DNA of 64,000 nt from Tilletiopsis washingtonensis (lineage: Eukaryota; Basidiomycota; Exobasidiomycetes; Entylomatales), in assembly GCF_003144115.1 (NCBI RefSeq), contig NW_020312001.1:648722-712721 (forward strand), written 5' to 3'. The notes beneath the pieces are model-generated. The model was not told the origin of the DNA. It made no database searches and was given only the letters and a program-made list of their open reading frames with translations. A program made the translations under genes and the position numbers. This document shows, in pieces, positions 12,449 to 24,900 of the stretch. Every line of letters begins with the position of its first letter. Positions within the stretch are counted from its first letter, which is position 1.

Positions 12449-15400
12449 ATGGATCCCTCGGGCCTCTTCGACCACCTCGCACCCGCCAACGGCGGCGGCA
12501 GCGAGCCGGCCAGCGGTGCCTCGTCGCCCGGCAAGGCCGAGCGTAAGGCTGCCCGCGCCGCCAAGAAGGCCGCAAAGCGCGCCCGCGCCCAGGCCGGCGC
12601 CTCGGACGAGGCCGACTCGGACGCGCCGCAGGCCTCGACGTCGGCCGCACCCGCCGCCGCCGCCGCCAGCAGCAGCGAGGCGGCGCCGTCGCGCAAGCGC
12701 TCGCGCCTCGGCGCCAACCCCATCACGCAGGAGACGGTGCCCGTGCTCGCCGACGAGTTCACCGCCTCGGCCTCGCGCGCCCTTGCGCCTTCTGAGCCTG
12801 CGGGCGGCGCCGGCCAGACGGTTGGCTCGGCACCTGGTGTCGACGATGAGGCAGCGCGGGCAGCAGCATCAGAAGTGGCAGGCGGCGTGATCGGGCAGTC
12901 TGTCTCGGGGCCGTCGTCGGGCGGTGCGGCAGGCGCCATGGAGATCCGGCACTCGGTGCGGCATCAGGTTGCGCTCCCGCCGGGCTACCCGTACGTGCCG
13001 CTCTCGCACCACGTGCCGCCAGAGAAGCCGGCGCGCAAGTGGCCCTTCACTCTCGACCCATTCCAGCGCACCGCCATCAGCAGCATCGAGCGCGGCGAGA
13101 GCGTGCTTGTCTCGGCGCACACCAGTGCCGGCAAGACGGTCGTGGCCGAGTACGCCATTGCGCAGTGCCTGCGTGACGGGCAGCGTGTGGTGTACACAAG
13201 TCCGATCAAGGTGCGTGCTCCGGTGCGCAGGAGGTTGGCGCTGCGCTGACGTGCCGCGCTCGCGCAGGCCCTCTCAAATCAAAAGTACCGCGAGCTGAGC
13301 GCTGACTTTGGCGATGTCGGCCTCATGACGGGCGACGTGACGATCAACCCGAGCGCGAGCTGTCTGGTGATGACGACGGAGGTGAGCGGCAGCGGCGTGC
13401 GCCACGCGTCTCGCGCTGACGGCGGTGCAGATTCTCCGGTCCATGTTGTACCGAGGCTCGGAGATCATGCGCGAGGTCGCGTGGGTCGTGTTCGACGAGA
13501 TCCACTACATGCGCGACAAGGGTGCGTGCATGTGCGCCCAGCTGCCGCTCGCCGCTGCTCACGCCTCGCACAGAACGAGGCGTCGTGTGGGAAGAGACGA
13601 TCATCCTGCTGCCGCGCAAGGTGCACTACGTGTTCCTCTCAGCGACGATTCCCAACGCGATGCAGTTTGCCTCGTGGATCGCCCACACGCACCAGCAGCC
13701 GTGCCACGTCGTGTACACCGACTTCCGGCCGACGCCGCTGCAGCACTACCTCTTTCCAGCCGGCGGCGACGGCATCCATCTCGTCGTCGACGAGAGCGGC
13801 GCGTTCCGCGAGGACAACTTCCAGGCGGCCATGGGCGCGCTGTCGTCGTCGCGCGGCGAAGACTCGGGCTCCGCCGACGCGGGCAAGGGGCGCAAGGGCA
13901 ATGCCACGCGCAAGGGCGGCGCGGCCAAGGGCCCGACGGACATCTACAAGATCGTGCGCATGATCATGCTCAAGAACTACAACCCCGTCATCGTCTTTGC
14001 CTTTTCGAAGCGCGAGTGCGAGGGCCTGGCGCTGCAGATGGCCAAGCTCGAGTTCAACACCGACGACGAGAAGACGATGGTCTCGACAGTGTTCAACAAC
14101 GCCATCTCGGCGCTCTCGGAGGAGGACCGGCAGCTGCCGCAGATCGAGCACCTGCTGCCGCTGCTGCGCCGCGGCATCGGTATCCACCACGGCGGCCTGC
14201 TGCCCATCCTCAAGGAGGTGATTGAGATCCTGTTCCAGGAGGGCCTCATCAAGGTGCTCTTCGCCACCGAGACGTTCTCCATCGGCCTCAACATGCCCGC
14301 CAAGACGGTCGTCTTCACGGCGGTGCGCAAGTGGGACGGCAAGGAGTTCCGCAACCTGTCGAGTGGCGAGTTCATCCAGGTGAGGCCGGCTCGCCGCCAC
14401 ACGACACGCATGCGCTGACCCCTCGCCCAGATGAGCGGACGCGCGGGTCGGCGAGGCCTCGACGACCGCGGCATCGTCATCATGATGTTCGACGAGAAGC
14501 TCGAGCCGCCGGACGCCAAGAACATGGTCAAGGGCGAGGCCGACCGGCTGAACAGCGCCTTCCACCTCGGCTACAACATGGTGCTGAACCTGATGCGCGT
14601 CGAGGGCATCTCGCCCGAGTACATGCTCGAGCGCTGCTTCTTCCAGTTCCAGAGCGCCGCCTCGGTGCCGGAGCTCGAGGGCCGCCTCAAGATGGCGCAG
14701 AAGGAGCTCGACGCCGCCGTCGTGCCCGACGAGGAGCGCGTGACGGAGTACTTCACGCTGCGCGCCCAGATCGAGGAGCTGGAGCGCGACGTGCGCGAGG
14801 TCACGACGCACCCGAGCTACGCGCTGCAGTTCCTGCAGCCCGGCCGCCTGGCGCACGTGCGGCACGAGGAGCTCGACTTTGGCTACGGCGTCATTGTGCG
14901 GTATCAGAAGCGCCTGCCGGGCAAGGGCGCGCCGACCCCGGAGGCCGAGCGGCCGCAGACACAGTGGATCCTCGACGTGCTGCTCGACTGCGAGGCTGGC
15001 TCCGTTGCGCCGTCCGTCAAGGACGTCGCGCGCGCCGGCACGAGCTCGGCACCGCTGGGCATCCGGCCATGCCCGCCGGGCGAGAAGGGCGAGCTGCTCG
15101 TCGTGCCTGTGCTGCTTTCCACGATCCACGCGCTCTCGGGCGTGCGCCTCTACATGCCGCCCGACGTGCGCGGCCGCGAGGCGCGGGATCAGGTGCGCCG
15201 CAACCTGCTCGAGGTGCGCCGTCGCTTTCCCGGCGCGCCGGGCGGCAAGGCCATCCCGGTGCTCGACCCGATCAAGGACATGAAGATCACCGACGAGAGC
15301 TTCGCACACCTGATCGCCAAGATTGCTGAGCTGCGCACGCGGATGGAGGCGTCGGCCATCCACACGTCGAGCAAGCAGGCCGAGCTGGAGACGGCCTACA

Positions 15401-16240
15401 CGCACAAGAAGACGCAGCAAGCCTCCGTCGCGGCGCTTGAGCGCGAGCTCAACGCCGCACACAGCGTGCTGCAGCTCGACGAGCTCAAGTGCCGCAAGCG
15501 CGTGCTGCGCCGCCTCGGCTTTACGTCTGACGACGACGTGGTGCAGAAGAAGGGCCGCGTGGCGTGCGAGATCTCGACGGGCGACGAGCTGCTGCTCACG
15601 GAGATGATCTTCAACAACGTCTTCAACGAGCTGGGCCCGGAGCAGTGCGCGGCGCTGCTCTCGTGCTTTGTCTTCGACGAGAAGGTGAGCCGCGTGCGCA
15701 GCGCATCATCGTTCATCTCTGACACCTTTCACTCCAGTCGGCGCAAGAGATTCGGCTCAAGGAAGACCTGGCCGCGCCGCTGCGCGTCATGCAGGAGACG
15801 GCCCGGCGCATCGCCAAGGTCTCGCAGGAGAGCCGTCTGCCCGTCAACGAGGACGAGTACGTGGCCGGCTTCAAGGTCGAGCTCATGGACGCCGTCATGC
15901 AGTGGTGCCGCGGCGCCAAGTTCGCCGAGATCTGCAAGGTGTGTGGCAGGCAGGAGACACGCTCGTCGTCGTGCGCGCCTCACTGACCCCTTGACCGCAG
16001 CTTACGGACGTGTTCGAGGGCAGCGTCATTCGCGTCTTCCGGCGTCTGCAGGAGCTGCTGCGCCAGATGGTGCAGGCGAGCAAGGCGATCGGCAACGACG
16101 AGCTGGCGGACAAGGTGCGTGTGGTGTGATTAGCCCCTCGCTGCGCTCTTACTGACTCCGGCTTGCCGCAGTTCGAGGCGAGCCTCAAGGTGCTCGAGCG
16201 CGAGGGCTCCATCATCTTCAGCCCCTCTCTGTATCTGTAA
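12449..16240 (+). CDS. MTR4: Nuclear exosome RNA helicase Mtr4
   Basis: 3'-5' Ski2-family helicase that unwinds RNA for the nuclear exosome (TRAMP complex). Eight exons with introns 13211-13267, 13382-13430, 13522-13573, 14380-14430, 15685-15737, 15939-16000 and 16115-16171 give 1136 residues in frame. After a low-complexity Lys/Ala-rich N-terminus come the Q-like [11 protein letters not shown] segment, Walker A (HTSAGKT), DEIH box (VVFDEIHYM), motif III (LSATIPN) and motif VI region (MSGRAGRRG). The segment [17 protein letters not shown] and the following [10 protein letters not shown] are characteristic of Mtr4 rather than cytoplasmic Ski2. An arch/KOW insertion and a C-terminal DSHCT domain follow. 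The stop at 16238-16240 lies 64 bp from the stop of the convergent UTP18 gene. Both genes serve nucleolar RNA processing, which may be coincidence. Confidence 0.96.
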
Positions 16241-16304
16241 TTATAGAGCCCCGTCCGCCTCATTGCGCGCCAGGAGAGACAGTCTGGCTGGTCGTGAAGC
16301 GTGT

Positions 16305-18297
16305 TCATTGCACGTAGTGCCGCAGCGAGTAGAGCAGCACGCGGCCGCGGCTGTTCGCGACTGCCGCATACTCGCTCGCGCCCGAGAAGCGCACGTCGGT
16401 GACGTGGCCGAGCGGCGTGCCGGCCGTCGGCCAGTTGGCAAAGACACGCAGCGAGGGCGCGTGCACCTGAGAAGGTTGGTCAGCCCCGGCTGGGAAAAAG
16501 AGGAAGGGCCGGCGAGACTCACCAGCTTGAGCGCATCCTTCTTGTTGCGGCTCGCCACAGCTAGCATCTGGCCGTCATGGTTCCACGACAGCGTCGTGGT
16601 GCGCGTGACGAGGTTGCCGAGCTCCTTGACCGACGCCCAGGGCTTGTTGTCCTGCACCTCACTGGCCGTCAAGGCGTCATACACGTTGACAGTGCCGCTA
16701 TCGGAGCCGACGGCCCAGTGCGCGCCGCTCGGACTCTGCGCCAGGCCGTGTGCGCCGAACAGACCCGCATCGCGCCGCTCGACGGCACAGCGCATTGCAC
16801 GCGTGTCCCATACGTGCACGCTGCCCTCTTTTGAGAGACTGAGCAGCCGGCGGCCGGCAGCCGACGCCGTCTGGTCCCACTCGAGACCCACGAGCGGCGC
16901 GTTGAGACGCAGGCTGCCGACGAGCGCCGCGCCGGCGCCAGCGCCAGCACCGCCCTGCCCGGACCCCCAGTCGAGGAGGTGGATTGCGCCGCGCCGGCCG
17001 CCGATCGCCAGCAGCCGCCCTGACTCGGCGCCGAGAGGCTGGAAGCGCGCCATTGAGAGATCGCGCTCGGCCGTGTTGCCGTCGTTGGACAGGCCGCGCC
17101 ATGGCGTGGAGCGCAGAGCGCGCCCGGATTGCAGGTCGTAGGCGTAGAGATACGGCCGCGGACCCGCAAGCAGCACCGAGGAGCCGCTCGGGTGGAAGGC
17201 GGCGTATGTGAGAGGCAGCGAAGGGACGTGAAGTGACTGGAGCAGGGGATTCGAGTTGCCGTCGATCTCGAATAGCCGCACTGTGCGGTCGCGGCTGGCG
17301 GTCATGAGGATGCGCACGCGTGCGCTCGGGTGCCAGTCCATGCACTCGACGCTCGCTGCCTCGCCCTCCTGCTGCGCCACCATGTTGGCGTCGCGCGCCC
17401 GCTGCACGTCGAGCTCGGTCGCTGGCAGCGTGCGCGGCTTGCGCCCTGTCGGCCGGGCTACGAGCGAGCCGGCGCGCGAGAGAAGCTGCGAGAGAGACGA
17501 AGAAGGCCCGCTGGCTGGCGGCAGAGGCTCGGCCCAGGCTGGCCGCGGGTGCAGCGACTCGAAGCTGGTGCAAGATCGAGATGAGCGTCGGGCCACATCG
17601 CAGCAGCCAGAGTGCAACTCACACACGCCGCAGCCGCGTCTCGTACTCTGCGCCGCCCACCTCCTTCTCGTCCTCATGCTCGCGCAGCCGCCGCAGCCGC
17701 TTCGTGCCGACGAAGCTGCCGTCCTGCGCACGCGCTGCCGGGCCCGCCAACGTCACGCGCATGTCTGCCAGCGAGTCGTCCGTCCACGCCGGCCGCCGCG
17801 GCGCGCCGCTGCCGCCCGCAGGCACGTCGCTGGAGAAGAGCGGCGCTGCCTCGGCGGCGTACTCGAGCGCCGAGGAGGAGGCCGAGGCGGAGCTCTCGGC
17901 GTCGGAGTAGCCGGACTCGTCGTCCAGCTCCTCGTCATCTTCCTCATCGTCCTCTTCGCTGTCCGTGCCGCGCTCCTCTGCGCTGTCGTTGCCGCCGTCG
18001 ATCACGAAGAGCTGCGATGCGGCGTGAGCAGCGTGCGCGCCCTGCACTGCGCATCTGGCTCACCTCGTCGTCCAGCACAGCCTCTCTGCCCGTCTCTCGC
18101 TCTTCGCGCTCGCGCTTGCCCTTCTTGCGCGACACGCCAGCTGCGCCCTCGTGGGCAGCCTCCGTGCTGGTGCCGAAGAGCGCCGCAGCGAGGGCGCGCT
18201 CCTGTGCGCCCGGCGCCTTGCCGGCCTGCGGCCGCGCACGCACGCTGCCGAGCGGCGCGGACGCCGAGGGCGAGGAGCGGCGGCGCTTGGACGGCAT
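16305..18297 (-). CDS. UTP18: U3 snoRNP component Utp18, WD40 protein
   Basis: Small-subunit processome protein for 18S rRNA maturation; in yeast it carries a signal that recruits Mtr4 to pre-rRNA. The ATG at 18297 begins a basic N-terminus (MPSKRRRSSPS). An acidic Asp/Glu stretch follows the first intron (18012-18063). The second half holds the WD40 propeller: VECMDWHPSARVRILMTAS, DRTVRLFEIDGNSNPLLQS, YLYAYDLQSG, SVHVWDTRAMRC, and a last exon with VTDVRFSGASEYAAVANS. The order and the LFEIDG-NP-LQS segment match the Utp18 family. About 610 residues over four exons (introns also near 17582-17621 and 16471-16521). No Mtr4-recruiting AIM motif was clearly identified by eye. Confidence 0.9.
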
Positions 18298-19066
18298 GGC
18301 TGCGCGGAGTAAGTGGCGCTGCGGGTGAGTGCCTTGCAGAGGCAGAGCGTGTAGCGGGTGGTGCGGAGGAGCGGCAGGAGCAAGTGGGTGAGAAGGAGGA
18401 GAAGCGCCGCGGCCTGGCGCTGCTCCCACGGCACTTTTTTGAGCGCCGTGCACGTGACGCATCGCCCAGCCTTCACGGACGCGGCGCCCCTCCTCCACCT
18501 GACGACGGCCTCGCACCCATCTTGTCCTCTCAAGCAGTCTAGTGAGATGCTGTCTCCGGCAACCGCTCTTCTCGGTCATCTGGCCCAGTACGCTGTCACG
18601 GCATCGCCGCCCATCGCATGCTCGACAGCCGACCGCTGACGCTGTCCTTGCCCGCACCGCCCCGGATCACTCTCGCGTGAGCATTACGCTTGATCATTTC
18701 AGTTCTGTACAACAAGCCAGCGGGCGCGCCAAGCGACACGGCGTGAGTCGGGTGGGAGAGTGTATGGGTTGAGCGTTGCGTGAGAGAAAGAAGCGACCGG
18801 CAGCGCAAAGGAGCGTGCGCGGCGCACGGGAGAGACGGGGCGGGTATCGATATATGCGCATCGTCGAGGCCCTCGCTGGGCCGCACGCAGGGTGCAGCCC
18901 GGCACAGGGATAGAGGTAAGAAGGGGGCGAAAGAGGGCTGGTCCAGAGAGCAGGCCCAGCGAGCGGAGAGAAGGCGAAAGAAAGGAGATCCAAAGGAGCA
19001 AGGAGGCGGAGACGCGCAGGCGCCCGTCGGCATCACGGCTGGACTTGCGAGACGGCGTGGCGGCGC
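18298..19066. other. Intergenic region upstream of UTP18
   Basis: About 770 bp between the UTP18 start and the stop of the next minus-strand gene, so it should hold the UTP18 promoter and the neighbour's 3' UTR. I see no gene or repeat. Purine-rich runs at about 18900-19000 are plain low complexity. Confidence 0.5.
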
Positions 19067-20073
19067 TTAGTACTTCTCCGAGCGGCCCGTGCAGCACGAG
19101 ATGATGAACGGCACGATGGAGAGCGTGAGCGCGCCGAAGGCGGCCCACATCATCCAGAGCGCGTTGGTGAGGTGCAGCTGGGCGCCGGCGACGTCGGCGA
19201 TCGAGTCGCGCGCCTTGACGAGGATGGCCGTGAAGATGGCAGCGCCGGCGCCCAGGGCCGCGGCGCCGAGCAGCGCGACGAGGGCGGCGACGAGGAAGGC
19301 AAAGCGGTGCGCCAGGAAGCCGAGCAGGAACGTGAGGCCGGCGAGCACCGTGCCGATGAAGATGAGCCAGAAGGCGGCGTGCGAGAAGCGGCCGAGGTAG
19401 TCGCTGTCGGCAAACGTGCCCTCCGAGACGGTCTGGTTGAGCTGCGTCTGGTACTGCTGGTTGATGTCGGCGTACAGCACCTGCAGCGGCTCGAAGCGGC
19501 CGTCGCCGAAGCCGCGCGGGCCGCACGAGCGCGTGTTGCCGGCGCCGCCGCAGAAGTCTGGCGCAGCGCGTGTCAGCGACGACGCGCTTCTCAGTGTCGG
19601 ATGGGCACATCACTCACTGTACAGGCCCCACTGGTACGTCTCCTTCAGACCCTGGCCCTGCAGCTCCGGCGCGGCCTGGTTCTGCGCAAAGACGTTGGCG
19701 GGCAGCGCGCCGCCGGACGAGACGCCCGAGAGGTCGAGCTCGGCGTAGTAGATGTTGCGGGCGACGATGTTCTGCGAGATCTGGCCCATGTTGACCCTGC
19801 GCATGGCGGTGTGAGCAGTGTGCACCGCGTGTCTGCGCAGCAGCGGACGCACAGGATGGCCAGGACCATGGCGGAGAACGCCAGCAGCTCGGAGATGCCG
19901 ACACAGAACCTGTCGGGGAAGAGGTCAGCAATGCGCATCTAGTGCCCGCTGGTGCTGTGCCTGTGCGGCGGGTGCGGGGCTAGCAGGTGCGCTCCACGGG
20001 CTGCGCCAGATGCATCCAGCGCCCGCCGCACCGGCACTCCACAGCCCGGCCGGCATACGCACTTGGCGACCAT
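19067..20073 (-). CDS. SUR7/PalI-family tetraspan plasma-membrane protein
   Basis: Probably an eisosome/cell-cortex protein of the Sur7-PalI superfamily; exact role unknown. I place the start at 20073, not at the local ATG at 19938. An 11-nt first coding exon (20063-20073) joins across 19910-20062 to give MVAKFCVGISELLAFSAMVL, which supplies the expected N-terminal membrane helix; the ATG at 19938 sits inside this intron. Later introns are 19797-19852 and 19558-19617; the four exons total 245 residues in frame. The family-like NMGQISQN follows helix 1. An extracellular loop has two cysteines (FCGGAGNTRSCGP), then three more helices (FWLIFIGTVLAGLTFLLGFL, a Gly/Ala-rich helix, and ALWMMWAAFGALTLSIVPFI). 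A 5' UTR intron upstream of 20080 is also plausible. Confidence 0.82.
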
Positions 20074-21941
20074 TCTGCGCGCGAAGAAGCGTGAGCATGC
20101 TGCACAGGGCGGGGCGTTGCGCGCACGCGGCACTCACGTGAAGAAGGTAAAGGGGGTGCTGGCGGTGGTGAGTTGGCGAAGGGCAAAGACGATGCGGCGC
20201 GGGTATGCGGGCGCGAGGAGCGGGGTGCGGCAGCGAGAGCGGAGAGGGTGGAGCTGGAGAGAAGGAGAGGCGCGAGAGCGGGCCCGGCACGGCAAGGTGG
20301 CTTATGAGGGAAAAGAGTGACGCGCCGGCCGCGAGCAGCGCAGCGGACGCGGCAGGCCGCGAGGGCAGCACCGCAACGTCGGAGAGTGCGGAGCAGGCGG
20401 GCTCGGCGTCAGCGAGACAGATCGCCTGCCAGCTTGGGCAACGCTGCAGGCAAGCAGGCGCCCGTGGCAGCGGCACAGCACCGCAGCACCGCACGGCACA
20501 GCACGCAGCCAGCCAGCTGAATGAGGGGCAATGACGCACCGGCCTTCTGCCGCGAGCAGACCCGCCGGCGCGCCTCCTGATCTGCGCTGCAGCGCCTCGA
20601 TTGCACGCTCGCGGCTAAATGCGTCAGGCGCAGCACCGCAGCACCGCCTTTGTAGTCGCTGATTACAACTTGGCGGCGCGACGCTTGTCGAGCGAGATCC
20701 ACCTTGCCGTTCGCGGTGCCGCGCTGCGGTGCTGCTCTGCAGGCTGGCGCCGGCGCAGCGGCCGTCCTGCTGCGCTCGTGTTCTAGACTGCCCGCACCGC
20801 CCATGCACGTCGTGCAGCCGCAGCTGCCGTGCCCGCGCGCCGCGACGGATGCAGTCGAGCACGGCGCGGCGGCGCAGCTCCTGACGTCACGCTGCGCCAC
20901 ACGCCCACATGCTTGCTCGCTGCTGTGCTGCGGTGCCGCCCGAACGCCGCGCTCCCCGCACCGCCGCAGCCGCAGGCGCAAGAGGCGGCAACGCTGACGA
21001 TGGCCGCGCCGCTCACAACGGCGCGCCCTCGAGCCGTGCCGCCTCGGGCGCCGGCGCAGGTCCGCACCGCGAGGCCGCCGAACGTGCGGAGCGGATGCTT
21101 GGCAGCGAGGGCGAGCTGGCGGCGCGGGCAGCTCGGGGTGCGGGGCGGCGTCGGCGACGTCGAGCGTCGCCGTCAGCGGCAGCGCAAGCAAGCCACGCAC
21201 GTCGCCGTCCCGCTTGGCCAGCATTCAGCGCTCAGCGCTTCGCAGAACCCGCTCGTCGGCGGCGGGCTGCAAATTAGAGCGGCACGGCGTGTGGAGAAGG
21301 GCGCTGACACGGAGCATCGGCAATCAGTGCAGCGCAGCCGTCAGACGGCAGAGCACAGCACGGGGCAGAGGCAGAGCGGCGATGCACGCTGCGGCCGCCC
21401 CGATCACGGGCGAGCGGCACGATGGCGAGCGCAGCGCGATGGCCCTCGCGGCGCACGACGCGGGCCACCGGCCGTCATGCCGAACGCAGCAGCAGCGCAG
21501 ACAGACAGCAGCACCCTCGTCATCCAGAGGCAGGCGGCAGCACCCTCACGTCGGCGGCGCTGCCCTGCGGCCTGCACAAATAAGAATCGATATGCCATCG
21601 CTGCGGCGGCCAGAGCGTGGGAGCAGCTCGTCACTCGTCAGCTCCTGACTGGCCCTCGCGACACGCCGCATCACACCACAGATGTCTAGAACTCAAAGCT
21701 TGCAGCAGGGCGCACATGGTACGCGGAGGAGATACAGGCGAGAGCGAGGCATGATTCTCAAACACACATGACAGGGAGAGAGGAAGGGCTTTCGGGGAGC
21801 GAGGAGCACGAGCGTTTAGGGGTGGTGTGGGGGAAGACTAGGGTGTGGAAGCGGCGGCTGTGCGCGCACATGTCAGGGTTTTGGGTAAGGGTTTAGTAGC
21901 GCTGGGTGACGTGGAGCGGAGCAGCGGGCCTTGGTGTTCGT
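20074..21941. other. Long intergenic region, no gene seen
   Basis: About 1.9 kb between the SUR7-like start and the Cyc8 stop. Frames on both strands are open for long stretches only because the DNA is GC-rich; their translations are Arg/Ala/Cys-rich and match no family. Near 21875-21900 there is a short G/T-rich stretch loosely like telomeric repeat, too degenerate to call. Confidence 0.5.
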
Positions 21942-24900
21942 TCAGACGGCCGCAGCACCCGCCGGCGCAGCCGGCGTGGCCTCCTTGCTGGCGGCGGCGG
22001 CGCCGTCGGCCTCCTTGGCGGCAGCAGCCGGCGCCGGCGCCTCGTCGTCCACCTCGCCCTCCTCGGGCGAGGGTGCCGCAGCGGCAGCAGCAGGAGCAGC
22101 GGCGGCAGCGGCAGGTGCGGGCGCGGCAGCGGCAGGTGCGGGCGCGGCGGCAGCCTCTGATGCTGCCTCCTTGGCCGGCGCCGCAGCAGCCTCGCTCTCG
22201 GCAGCGGGGGCAGGCTCGGCAGACTTGGCCGGCGCCGCAGCATCGGGCGAGGCCTTTGCGCTCGCGTCGGCAGTGCCGTTGCTGGCGGTCTTCTCCGCAC
22301 TCTCCGTCGCCGCGGCAGGTGCTGGCTGGGCAGGCGAGGACCGCTTGGGTGCCGCAGCCGTGCCGTTCTCAGCAGGCGCTGCAGCGGCGCTCTCGGGACG
22401 CGGCGAGGGGCTCGAGTTGCGCGGGCGCTTCTCGGTGCTGCTCTCGCGCGGCGTGCCCTCCTCGTCGCTCAGCGCCGCACGCTTGCCGAGCAGGCTGTCG
22501 GCGCGCGCCGCGCTCGACGACGAGGCGGGCTGCGGCGGTGCGGCGTCGTCGGAGGCGATGGCAGAGGAGCTGGCCGGCGCGCGCTCCTCCGGCTCCTTGT
22601 CGACGCGCATCGGCGAGCGGCTGCGGCGAGCGGCAGTCTTGGGTTCCTGCGGCGAGCGAGGAGCTGAGCTTGAGCCGGAGGCCTCGGCGCTGGGCGCAGA
22701 GGCGGCCGGTGCCGGCGTCGGCTCGGCCTTGCGCGGCGGCAGGCTCATCGAAGCCGAGGCGGCGCCGGCCAGACCCATAAGAGCGTCGGCCGCTCCGTCG
22801 TCATAGTCCTCGTCGACGGCGCGCGAGGGCGCTGCAGCCGCAGCGGGTGCAGCGGCCTGCGCACTGGCGTAGCCTGCAAGCGGGCGCGCGCTGTCCGACG
22901 AAGAGTCTGAGCCGGCCGGCGACGGTCCGCGCGCGGCCGTGCTCGGCGAGCGGCCCGTCTTGGGCGTGCGTCCGCCGCGCGACTTGGTGTTGGTGCTCGA
23001 GGAGCCGGGGCGCACGGTCTGCGCAGGAGACTGGGAGCGCGAGGCGGCACGCGCAGCCTCGGCCTTGCGACGCGACGGCGACGGGCCAGAGGCAGCCGAC
23101 TCCGCAGCAGCGCTCTTGGCGCCGCTCTTCGGCCGGCGCGCCTTCTTCTTCGACGACGGGCCCGAGGCGTCCGAGACGTTGTCGCGCGCCATCTCGCCGC
23201 TCTGCACGCTGCCGTCGGAGCGGCGCATAGGGTCGGCGCGGTCGCTCAGCGGGTCGTACGCGCCCGGACCGCCCATCTGCTGCGGCGGCTGCTGCTGCGC
23301 GGGCGGCGGGCCTCCGTGCGCGCCCGGGCGCTCGAATGGCGGATCGTAGCGTCCGTACGACTCGCGCTCGAAGGGCATCGGCGGCGGGCCACCGCTGCGG
23401 CCGTTGTTGTAGGCGTGCGGCGAGCCGTCGTCGCGACGCCCAGGGTAGCCGCGCGGGTCCTCGCGCTCACGCGGGTCGCGCTCACGCTCGCGAGGGTCAC
23501 GCTCGTGCACCGGACGCCCAGCAGCGTCCCACTGGCGCATGGGGCCTGGGCCCGAGGGGCCCGGGCCGCCACGGCCGTAGCCGTGCGGGCCTGGCGAGCC
23601 GCGCTCGTTGGCGTAGCGGTGGTGCTGCACGGGCGACTGGCGCGGGTCCATCGGCGGTGCGTCCATGGGCGCGAGCTGCGTGTGTGTCGAGGCCTTGGTG
23701 CCACGCTCGTCGATGTTTGGGATGGCCGGCGGCGCGCCGTCGCGGAAGTGGGGCGACTGGCTGCGGCGCATCTGGCCGGGACCGGGCAGCTCGCGCGGCG
23801 CGGCGCCGTCGGGGCCGACAGTGAGCTGGCCCGGCGGCGCAAAGCCAGCGCCCGGCGGGCCACCGCCGATCTGAGACGGCGGTCCCGGCGCGCCCGAGTT
23901 GTTCGCGTACGCCGTCGGGTGCACATCCTGCGGCATGGGCGCAGACGAGACCTGCTCGCCCTTGGCCTCGGCGTTGCGCAGCAGCATGAGGCGCTGCTGG
24001 ATGTGCGGGTTCTCCGGGTCGAGCTCGGCGGCACGCGCGTACGCATCGATGGCGTCGGAGATCTGGTTGTTGCACGACTCGTACAGACTGCCGAGGTCGA
24101 ACCAGACCTCGGAGATGTACGGGTTGAGGCGGATGGCACGCGAGTAGGCGTCGAGCGCGTCGCGGAACTGGCTGATCTGGTAGTACAGCACGCCAATCGA
24201 GCACCAGAACGTCGGGTTCTTGCCGTCGCGGTAGACCGCCTGCTGGTAGGCCTCGTACGCCTTGTTGTAGTTCTGGCCCGCCATGTATGCGCGGCCCAGC
24301 AGGTACCAGCTCTGCGAGTCGTTGGGGTCTGCGCGTGGTGTGAGCAGCGAGGCGGGCAGCGGGTCGTGGCGCGCGGCTCACCAGACTCGAGACTCTTGGT
24401 GAGGAACTGGATCGCGCGCTCCTGGTTCTGGAAGCCGGCGCTCGACTGATGGTAGAGCCAGCCGAGCTGCTGCAGGACCTTGGCGTGCAGCGGGTTCTCG
24501 GCGAGCACGCGCTCGTACGCGTCTTTGGCGAGGCCGAACTGCATGGCGTGTCAGCGTCGAGCGACGGAGGTGGACGCTCGCGGCACTCACGTCCTTCTGC
24601 TGCTCGTACACGTGGCCGATCTGGAACCAAATGTCGATCTCGGTGAGCGGCCGCGGCGGGTTGGAGAGGATGTAGCGGAAGCACTGCGCGGCTATGCGTG
24701 AGCGCGGCGAGGAAGCGCATACACGAGCGTCTCTCACCTCGAGGCTCGCCTGGTACTTGCTCTGCTGCTTGTAGATGATGCCGAGGCGGAAGTAGATCTC
24801 GTTTGCCTTCTCGTAGTCTGCGGCGCGAGCGCGTCAGCAGTGCGGCGCACCACATGCAGCTAGTACCACTCACTCGGGTCCATGCGCACGACGCTGGCAA

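Noticed and set aside
13639-15462. 607-codon open frame on the minus strand
   Set aside because: Antisense shadow of the Mtr4 helicase exons, with no intron signals or family motifs of its own.
19645-19938. Start of the SUR7-like gene at the ATG at 19938
   Set aside because: It lies inside the intron that, once removed, gives a proper family N-terminus from the ATG at 20073.
21875-21900. G/T-rich stretch resembling telomeric TTAGGG repeats
   Set aside because: Only two or three degenerate units within a likely 3' UTR; not enough for an interstitial telomere call.
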